Source: JBGQJN01 sp964423175 (lineage in GTDB: Bacteria; Patescibacteriota; Minisyncoccia; 2-02-FULL-40-12; IGHO2-01-FULL-4-A). From it: DNA of 8,362 bases. A program made the translations under genes and the position numbers. The DNA lies in assembly GCA_964423175.1 (NCBI GenBank), contig CAYRDM010000025.1, positions 1 to 8,362 on the forward strand, read 5' to 3'. How positions within the stretch are numbered: position 1 is the first letter of the stretch; each line of letters starts with the position of its first letter. Of the stretch, positions 4,758-8,362 are shown piece by piece. The notes under the pieces are model-generated. The model saw only the letters and a program-made list of their open reading frames with translations. It was not told the DNA's origin and did not search any database.

Positions 4758-4964
4758 ATGGCACCAGGATCTCTTACAGCTGTACATGAAGTAGCGTTAG
4801 ATTATGTCGGGATCAATACAAGGCCGAGGTACTCTTGCTATACTTGCGGCAAAACTTTAGTTAACCAGCCGTACATGAGCTCATCGGATTGGAAAAAAGC
4901 TCTAGACAAATTTCTTCTCGAACATCCATGTGAAGAAATCACCAATGAAGGCATACGGGGATAG
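4758..4964 (+). CDS. Small putative zinc-binding protein (68 aa)
   Basis: ATG 4758 has only a weak SD (GGGA, 6 bases upstream); no other start fits the promoter at 4697. C27-x2-C30 in YSCYTCGK, with H56 and C58 in a C-terminal HPC, could make a single zinc site. The segment between is a helix with DWKKALDKFLLEH. I do not recognise the family. Its TAG overlaps the SD of the next gene, and the coding gap is 7 bases. The two form an operon and are probably translationally coupled, which hints at a joint role with the DnaJ-type cysteine protein. Confidence 0.72.
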   Translation: MAPGSLTAVHEVALDYVGINTRPRYSCYTCGKTLVNQPYMSSSDWKKALDKFLLEHPCEEITNEGIRG

Positions 4965-4971
4965 GAGGAAA

Positions 4972-5325
4972 ATGAAAGTCAGGTTGATCAAACAACACGG
5001 ATTAAAATCTGATGGTTTTTACGAAAAATGGCGTGGTGCCGTATTTCAAGTCGTTGAAAAAAGGGGTGATGGATATGACGTAGACTTGGGACCCTTGGGT
5101 CATCCAGGTGAAATGGGCTGGATGTATAATGGTGAAGTGATAGAAGTCGCCGATTCGGAAGCTGTCGTAAACAGAAAAGAGTTGTCTTGCACACATTGCA
5201 ATGGTCAGGGTGTGTTAAACAAAGGTGCGGGCAAACCTTTATTCGCAGCCATAGCTTGGCTGATTGATCACGAGGAAGCCTGCAATAACTGCAATGGTTC
5301 TGGAAAAGTTCTTGTGATTTTTTGA
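4972..5325 (+). CDS. Hypothetical protein with DnaJ-type CxxCxGxG pair (117 aa)
   Basis: ATG 4972 follows AGGAGG (4963-4968) at a short distance of 3 bases. A longer frame from 4930 would overlap the previous gene. Residues 1-65 look like a small SH3-like strand domain (MKVRLIKQHG, WRGAVFQVVEK, GYDVDLGP, GEVIEV). Residues 73-111 hold two CxxCxGxG motifs (C73, C76, G78, G80 and C104, C107, G109, G111) separated by a hydrophobic helix (PLFAAIAWLIDHEEA). In DnaJ four such motifs form two zinc centres that bind unfolded substrates; two motifs can form one. There is no J-domain and no HPD motif, so this is not a DnaJ. It ends in the hydrophobic KVLVIF. A redox or chaperone-like role is an inference. 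Confidence 0.82.
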   Translation: MKVRLIKQHGLKSDGFYEKWRGAVFQVVEKRGDGYDVDLGPLGHPGEMGWMYNGEVIEVADSEAVVNRKELSCTHCNGQGVLNKGAGKPLFAAIAWLIDHEEACNNCNGSGKVLVIF

Positions 5326-5369
5326 CAACACGGCCGAGCGATAGCTCGGTTTTAATTTGCAAAATATTA
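5323..5369 (+). repeat. 47-base stop/terminator block, copy B
   Basis: 46/47 identical to 3312-3358, again starting exactly at the TGA stop of an unrelated gene. After it, this gap goes directly into TTGACA, while copy A continues into a palindrome and the 48-base block. Confidence 0.95.
5334..5349 (+). terminator. Terminator after unit 6
   Basis: CCGAGC, GATA, GCTCGG (5344-5349), then TTTTAATTT. The hairpin is identical to that at 3323. Confidence 0.85.
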
Positions 5370-5398
5370 TTGACAATATTTATTTATAATAGTATCGT
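5370..5398 (+). promoter_or_regulatory. Promoter, unit 7
   Basis: TTGACA (5370-5375), 17-base spacer, TATCGT (5393-5398). A perfect TATAAT at 5385-5390 is only 9 bases from the -35 box, so it is less likely to pair with it. The -35 box abuts the end of the 47-base repeat. Confidence 0.6.
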
Positions 5399-5423
5399 GC
5401 GCTTTGTCTTTAAAGGGGTGTAA

Positions 5424-5897
5424 ATGAAGCGGACAACTCCAAGAAATGTTAAGAACATCGCCAAGGACAGCCTAGAAAGATCATTTAAAAAAGCTCTAGC
5501 TAAAGGAGAAGATCTTTTCACATATGTATACAAAGAAGGCATTCTATATATAGAACCTCCTGCAGAAACTTCAGATAAACCGTTGATTGATGAGTTAACA
5601 AGAAAAATGACAGCCGCTCTTCATAAAGCGAAACTTCCGCCAATAGCTTTCGCCGGCGTTCATAGTTGTAAATGTGGCAAAGCCCAAAGCGCCTCAAGCG
5701 ATTTTATTTTACCCAACGGCTTATTTACAAATTCATTATGTATCCATTACCTTGCCTTCCACAGAGAAGCGATACCTCAAGAGCAGTTAGACAAGGTCGC
5801 CAACTTAAATTTTGGCGAAAAAACGCCAACACCCGAAGAATTAAATCCGGACGCAACTACATTTAATAAACTGTCATCTCGGAAGAAAAATAAATGA
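5424..5897 (+). CDS. Protein of unknown function with conserved-looking HxCxC / TNSLCxHYLAxHR motif (157 aa)
   Basis: ATG 5424 has AAGGGGTG 4 bases upstream. The N-terminal 30 residues are basic and helical. Strands follow (LFTYVYKEGILYIEPP) and then a helix with DELTRKMTAALHKAK. The distinctive part is residues 77-122: H80, C82 and C84 in HSCKCG, then LPNGLFTNSLCIHYLAFHRE with C106, H108 and H113, then IPQEQLDKV. I have the impression that this TNSLC-HYL-HR signature recurs in unknown proteins of diverse bacteria, but cannot name it. The Cys/His spacing suggests a metal site. The tail is polar and Lys-rich. Its TGA lies inside the terminator stem. It is a single-gene unit. Confidence 0.82.
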   Translation: MKRTTPRNVKNIAKDSLERSFKKALAKGEDLFTYVYKEGILYIEPPAETSDKPLIDELTRKMTAALHKAKLPPIAFAGVHSCKCGKAQSASSDFILPNGLFTNSLCIHYLAFHREAIPQEQLDKVANLNFGEKTPTPEELNPDATTFNKLSSRKKNK

Positions 5898-5913
5898 CCA
5901 GAAATGGTCATTT
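5892..5913 (+). terminator. Terminator after unit 7, containing the stop codon
   Basis: A 9-bp stem pairs AAATGACCA (5892-5900) with TGGTCATTT (5905-5913) around GAAA, followed by TAATTTT. The last sense codon and the TGA (5895-5897) are part of the stem. Confidence 0.85.
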
Positions 5914-5922
5914 TAATTTTGT

Positions 5923-5952
5923 TTGACCCGCCCTATTGAAAGATGTTCTAAA
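5923..5952 (+). promoter_or_regulatory. Weaker promoter, unit 8
   Basis: TTGACC (5923-5928), 18-base spacer, TCTAAA (5947-5952, 4/6). It drives the gene whose SD is at 5991. Confidence 0.4.
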
Positions 5953-5970
5953 AAGCTCTATTTTGGTCTT

Positions 5971-5990
5971 AATCTTTTAAAAACAAGATT
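5971..5990 (+). promoter_or_regulatory. Leader inverted repeat abutting the SD
   Basis: AATCTT (5971-5976), 8-base loop, AAGATT (5985-5990), directly followed by the GAGG SD (5991-5994). In RNA a weak 6-bp hairpin would sit right before the ribosome site. A regulatory role is only a possibility. Confidence 0.3.
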
Positions 5991-6003
5991 GAGGAAGATA
6001 TCC

Positions 6004-6324
6004 GTGCCTCTACACTACCAATGCTCTTGCGGTACCGTGTACCGAGAAGACTCCGCTCACGGTTCAAACTGCCCGAATAGTAAATATCCAGCTGATCCAA
6101 TTGCCACTGGAAATCGAACAAAAACGATTACCCATAAAAAACCTCTAATCTGGTACGAGGATCATGCGGCAGAAATAATATACAACGAGGATGGTTCAGT
6201 CACATTTATTTTTGATGATCTTGGGCCTAATGACCCGTTAACAGGTGCACCCCCAACCAGCAGGACTACAATCTGCAAAGAGGATTATGAAGCTGCGACC
6301 AAAGATTCTGGTAAACTAATTTAG
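6004..6324 (+). CDS. Small putative zinc-binding protein (106 aa), GTG start
   Basis: The start is GTG 6004, with GAGG (5991-5994) at 9 bases. The frame stays open to 5923, but that stretch carries the promoter, so the longer version is unlikely. An N-terminal cluster C7-x-C9, H19, C23 in YQCSCGTVYREDSAHGSNC looks like a zinc ribbon or knuckle. Then comes a Lys/Thr-rich linker and a strand region (AAEIIYNEDGSVTFIFDD) typical of a small beta domain. A further Cys sits in TTICKEDYEAA. No family is recognised. It has no signal peptide or membrane segment. It is a single-gene unit. Confidence 0.75.
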   Translation: MPLHYQCSCGTVYREDSAHGSNCPNSKYPADPIATGNRTKTITHKKPLIWYEDHAAEIIYNEDGSVTFIFDDLGPNDPLTGAPPTSRTTICKEDYEAATKDSGKLI

Positions 6325-6349
6325 AGCCGGCTGATGTCGGCTTTTTAAT
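6325..6349 (+). terminator. Terminator after unit 8
   Basis: AGCCGGC (6325-6331) pairs with GTCGGCT (6336-6342), with one G.T pair, around a TGAT loop, followed by TTTTAATT. The stem begins at the base after the TAG stop. Confidence 0.8.
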
Positions 6350-6375
6350 TAGTGAAACAACAAGCAAGCTTAATA

Positions 6376-6404
6376 TTGACAAATTAAAATTATGATGTTA
6401 TTGT
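6376..6404 (+). promoter_or_regulatory. Sigma70 promoter, unit 9
   Basis: TTGACA (6376-6381), 17-base spacer, TATTGT (6399-6404), then TATATCATCC. Boxes, spacing and start region match the promoter at 2853. Confidence 0.65.
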
Positions 6405-6438
6405 TATATCATCCTTAAAAATTCAATAGGAGGTATAA

Positions 6439-6651
6439 ATGTTAGCACTAATTCATGTAGCCGCCATCGAAGATGCGGATTGCGTAACAGTCAGGCAAGA
6501 ATTGGACTTTGTGCCTCGTAAAGGTTTGGAAATGAGAATCCCGCACAAAAAAGGTAAACGCAGATATATAATTGGTTCCGTTGAATCGGTTCTATTTGAT
6601 ACCACAAAGAAAACCCTTACTATCGACCTAGAGTTCTTCCATAGAGAATAG
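6439..6651 (+). CDS. Hypothetical strand-rich mini-protein (70 aa)
   Basis: ATG 6439 has a perfect AGGAGG (6428-6433) at 5 bases. The protein is mostly short strands: MLALIHVAAIED, CVTVRQELDFVP, LEMRIPHKKGKRRYIIGSVESVLFDTTKKTLTIDLEFF. The KGKRRYIIGSVESV...KTLTIDLEF part reads as a beta hairpin pair with a basic turn, suggesting a small barrel. I do not recognise it. It is the first gene of a three-gene operon. Its TAG overlaps the GGAG SD of the phosphatase-like gene 12 bases on, so the two are likely coupled. Confidence 0.78.
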   Translation: MLALIHVAAIEDADCVTVRQELDFVPRKGLEMRIPHKKGKRRYIIGSVESVLFDTTKKTLTIDLEFFHRE

Positions 6652-6663
6652 GAGACGAGAACC

Positions 6664-7137
6664 ATGCTTAAACTCTTCCTCGTACGTCACGGCTATGACG
6701 ATTTTGAAGAGGGCTCTAACAGTATGGGCAGGTCACAAATACTAGGTGCGGCCAGATTTCTAAAGGAACGTGGGCAAAGATACGATTTCGATTTCAGAAC
6801 TGCGCTCTTCCATACTTCGCCAAAAAGCCGTGCTACAAATTCTGCTGAGATTTTCTCGACAGAATTAAATTTAGCACGAGCAGTACAAGAAAGCTGGTTA
6901 GACGAGACCGAAGAGAAAAATAGCCTGGAAAAACTTTTGGAATTAATGGCTAAATTCGAAACACACATTCAACGGGGGAGTATTATTGTGATAACCCATT
7001 TCCCCAACATTGAATGCATTTTAGAAAATCTCTTAGCTTCTTGGGGCAAACCGCCGCATAATCTAAAGATCAGCAACGGATCAATAATTTGGGTAGATTT
7101 TGAATCTCGTATCTTGCGACAAATATACAAACCCTGA
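6664..7137 (+). CDS. Histidine phosphatase superfamily protein (157 aa)
   Basis: ATG 6664 has GGAG (6651-6654) at 9 bases. Family signatures are in order: LFLVRHG (R8, catalytic H9, G10), the TSPKSRATNSAEIF segment with R56, an acidic stretch near E76-E81, and VITHFPNI with H112. These are the expected phosphate-pocket residues (RHG, second Arg, second His) of the phosphoglycerate-mutase-like / SixA-type fold, in which H9 is phosphorylated during hydrolysis. About 157 residues is short and close to SixA-type members, which dephosphorylate phospho-proteins or small substrates. The substrate cannot be told from sequence. It lies between a strand-rich mini-protein and a double zinc-ribbon protein in one operon. 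It is the only gene in the island with a clear enzyme fold. Confidence 0.88.
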   Translation: MLKLFLVRHGYDDFEEGSNSMGRSQILGAARFLKERGQRYDFDFRTALFHTSPKSRATNSAEIFSTELNLARAVQESWLDETEEKNSLEKLLELMAKFETHIQRGSIIVITHFPNIECILENLLASWGKPPHNLKISNGSIIWVDFESRILRQIYKP

Positions 7138-7160
7138 AAACATACAACAAAGGAGGATCC

Positions 7161-7457
7161 ATGATACAAATAAACACCGACGATCGCGGCCGTAGAGAAG
7201 TTACTGGCCCCATGACGACCTGTAATAACTGCCACAAGATCATTATTTTAAAAAATGGTTCTTGCCCAGAATGTGGCACAATTATGGTGAGTTCCGCCCC
7301 GAGGATTATTCCAGACCCATCATTGTCTACCTTACTCAATGGCGACAAGGCTTGCACAAGCTGCGGTAAAGGCAATGCACCAAATGCCAACTTCTGCAAT
7401 GAATGCGGGCTACCCTTTTCTGTTTCCAAGCCGACGAGACAAACGGTCCCCTTATAA
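7161..7457 (+). CDS. Tandem zinc-ribbon protein (98 aa)
   Basis: ATG 7161 has AGGAGG (7151-7156) at 4 bases, and the gene follows the phosphatase-like gene after 23 bases. The first ribbon is C21-x2-C24 with C35-x2-C38. After a linker rich in Pro and Ser comes a second, C65-x2-C68 with C79-x2-C82 (CTSCGKGNAPNANFCNECG). Residues 1-18 are polar, and the C-terminal 15 residues are probably disordered. The second ribbon closely resembles those of the protein at 3486 in spacing and in its FC-x2-CG end. Ribbons of this kind often serve as protein-binding modules. A role as partner of the upstream phosphatase-like protein is an inference from operon position. Confidence 0.87.
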   Translation: MIQINTDDRGRREVTGPMTTCNNCHKIIILKNGSCPECGTIMVSSAPRIIPDPSLSTLLNGDKACTSCGKGNAPNANFCNECGLPFSVSKPTRQTVPL

Positions 7458-7472
7458 AACACCTCTAGAAAG

Positions 7473-7501
7473 TTGACATCATATTAGAACCGTGCCAATA
7501 T
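7473..7501 (+). promoter_or_regulatory. Possible promoter nested in a terminator, unit 10
   Basis: A consensus TTGACA (7473-7478) lies just before the terminator. Any -10 box would fall in the AATATAT of the hairpin loop (about 7496-7503), and none of the candidates fits well (CAATAT at 17 bases, TATATG at 20). Low certainty. Confidence 0.35.
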
Positions 7502-7520
7502 ATGCACGGTTTTGTTTTTT
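7488..7520 (+). terminator. Terminator after unit 9
   Basis: AACCGTGC (7488-7495), 8-base loop, GCACGGTT (7504-7511), followed by TTGTTTTTT. Confidence 0.85.
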
Positions 7521-7535
7521 AAAAAGGCCAACAAA

Positions 7536-7799
7536 ATGGGACTGCTTTTTTTGATCGTTGGAGATTTCTTGTTGGGTTGTTTTGCTTATTCTTTAAGTAA
7601 GAAATTATTCAAGGAGTACCCTTTTGGATCTAAAAAAAAGTTCTGGTGGTCAAAATATTTACCCACAATCGGCTTTGGCCTCATTCTGATCGCAGCAGGT
7701 AGCAGCACTCTGGCATTACTACCAGGATTCATTGTTTTGTTTTCAGGATTATTCTTTCTACGGATAAATGAGGCAGACACCAAAGAAAGTGCAAACTAA
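7536..7799 (+). CDS. Small membrane protein (87 aa)
   Basis: The start is ATG 7536, with AAAAAGG (7521-7527) at 8 bases. A TTG at 7512 in frame lies in the terminator T-tract and has no SD. Residues 1-20 form a membrane segment (MGLLFLIVGDFLLGCFAYSL), then a basic loop (SKKLF...GSKKKFWWSKY). A long hydrophobic stretch follows at about residues 42-76 (TIGFGLILIAAGSSTLALLPGFIVLFSGLFFL) that can cross the membrane twice. The polar acidic tail is short. By the positive-inside rule the KKKFWWSK loop should be cytoplasmic. No family is recognised. It forms an operon with the next gene (8-base gap). Confidence 0.8.
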   Translation: MGLLFLIVGDFLLGCFAYSLSKKLFKEYPFGSKKKFWWSKYLPTIGFGLILIAAGSSTLALLPGFIVLFSGLFFLRINEADTKESAN

Positions 7800-7807
7800 G
7801 GGGCCCC

Positions 7808-8185
7808 ATGTCAAAAGAAAAAAATTCAATAAAAGTATTTGATATTGTCTTAATTGTTTTTCTAACAGCGACAGCCATAATATCATTAAACAAAATCTTC
7901 AATTCTCGTCTGGAATATACAACCACAGAAATCGGTGATGGAACAATCCTCATGAAAGAGACTATTCCCGAATACTCTTACTTAGTGAATGGAGGAGATT
8001 TCCCAGCTTATCACCACAGTCCATCCGAGTTTTCACTTTATGTTCGTTTCAAAAACGGAGTAGGATGGATAAAAGTTAAACAAGAACTCTACAATAAAGT
8101 CAGGATAGGGGAAACGTTGCAAACAGTTTATGATTACAATCACATGACTGGATATATTCGTCTCAGAAGTGTTAAGAAAAAATAA
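7808..8185 (+). CDS. Membrane-anchored protein with strand-rich outer domain (125 aa)
   Basis: ATG 7808 has AGGGG (7799-7803) at 4 bases. The SD and spacer together read GGGGCCCC, a short self-complementary stretch. After a polar N-terminus comes one membrane segment at about residues 10-30 (VFDIVLIVFLTATAIISL). The rest looks like a small extracytoplasmic beta domain: EYTTTEIGDGTILMKETIPEYSYLV, FSLYVRFKNGVGWIKVKQELYNKVRIGETLQTVYDYN, TGYIRLRSV. The last 45 residues resemble surface modules of the type 'V-IGE-L-V-Y', but I cannot name the family. The Lys-rich tail is short. It is likely co-expressed with the small membrane protein upstream. The TAA is part of the terminator stem. Confidence 0.82.
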   Translation: MSKEKNSIKVFDIVLIVFLTATAIISLNKIFNSRLEYTTTEIGDGTILMKETIPEYSYLVNGGDFPAYHHSPSEFSLYVRFKNGVGWIKVKQELYNKVRIGETLQTVYDYNHMTGYIRLRSVKKK

Positions 8186-8204
8186 CGGCAATCGCCGTTT
8201 TATA
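8184..8204 (+). terminator. Terminator after unit 10
   Basis: AACGGC (8184-8189), AATC, GCCGTT (8194-8199), followed by TTATATT. The stop codon overlaps the stem, and the T-rich tail runs into the next -35 box. Confidence 0.8.
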
Positions 8205-8232
8205 TTGACAAAATTTAAAAAAGCATTATATT
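8205..8232 (+). promoter_or_regulatory. Promoter, unit 11
   Basis: TTGACA (8205-8210), 16-base spacer, TATATT (8227-8232). It lies six bases beyond the previous terminator stem. Confidence 0.65.
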
Positions 8233-8265
8233 TAATAAACTTAGTTTCTTGAAAAGGCTTAGAAA

Positions 8266-8362
8266 ATGCTCGTCATCATTCTCACACTCATGGGTTTGGC
8301 TAATAGCCCTTTTATCTCTCTCGCTTTACTTGTGGCATTAGGAATAGTTTTTGGAAAACACT
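8266..8362 (+). CDS. Membrane protein, N-terminal part (3' end outside window)
   Basis: ATG 8266 has AAAAGG (8252-8257) at 8 bases. The 32 visible residues are almost wholly hydrophobic (MLVIILTLMGLA, then ISLALLVALGIVFG), giving one or two membrane segments. The frame is open to the window end. No family can be named from so little sequence. It continues the run of small membrane-protein genes at 7536 and 7808. Confidence 0.65.
   Translation, partial: MLVIILTLMGLANSPFISLALLVALGIVFGKH

Noticed and set aside
4758..5325. Toxin-antitoxin pair (also considered for 6439-7137)
   Set aside because: The gene sizes and coupling fit, but neither pair shows a recognisable toxin or DNA-binding antitoxin motif.
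4988..5362. Long minus-strand frame of 124 codons
   Set aside because: Antisense to the CxxCxGxG gene, with no SD and rich in His/Arg/Leu as expected of a shadow frame; it begins within the plus-strand promoter and terminator region.
5923..6003. N-terminal extension of the 6004 gene starting at TTG
   Set aside because: It coincides with the -35 box and the leader. GTG 6004 has a well-spaced GAGG SD.
2417..8362. CRISPR array
   Set aside because: The repeats are only two or three copies, unevenly spaced, and lie in promoters and terminators. There are no regular spacers and no cas genes.

Overview
AT-rich bacterial DNA read with the standard code: TGA ends several genes and Shine-Dalgarno (SD) sites of the AGGAGG type are common. 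The left edge holds the C-terminal part of ftsZ. The FtsZ sequence, the compact layout and the many tiny proteins fit a Candidate Phyla Radiation (Patescibacteria) genome. That is an inference from pattern recognition. A secreted protein at 1396-2061 that looks like an outer-membrane beta-barrel argues for a diderm instead, so the phylum is left open.

Layout. (1) 1-644 is ftsZ, ended by a long AT-rich hairpin that runs into the next promoter. (2) 748-1377 encodes an unknown acidic helical protein. It converges, through a shared bidirectional terminator, on the minus-strand beta-barrel-like gene. (3) 2183-2259 is an initiator tRNA-Met with an unusual A1.A72 end, followed by about 120 bases of structured non-coding DNA and a terminator. 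(4) From 2417 to the right edge there are eleven short plus-strand transcription units in a row. Nearly all have a recognisable sigma70-type promoter, usually with a 17-base spacer, then one to three very small genes, and the ten complete units end in a compact hairpin terminator. The proteins are 61-157 residues long and mostly unrecognised. Six of them carry Cys/His clusters that look zinc-binding, one is a histidine-phosphatase-superfamily enzyme, and the last three genes encode small membrane proteins.

The most interesting signal is in the gaps between these units, not in the genes. Two unrelated genes share a 47-base stop-codon-plus-terminator block (46/47 identical). Two unrelated genes share a 48-base upstream promoter block (46/48 identical). 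The gap at 3315-3485 is a chimera of both. Between terminator and promoter in three gaps lies a palindrome at a fixed position whose sequence differs each time. This looks like an island of self-contained expression cassettes that has grown or been shuffled by recombination in the intergenic modules, downstream of a tRNA gene. No integrase, transposase or attC site is visible. A common function for the cassette proteins cannot be shown from this window.
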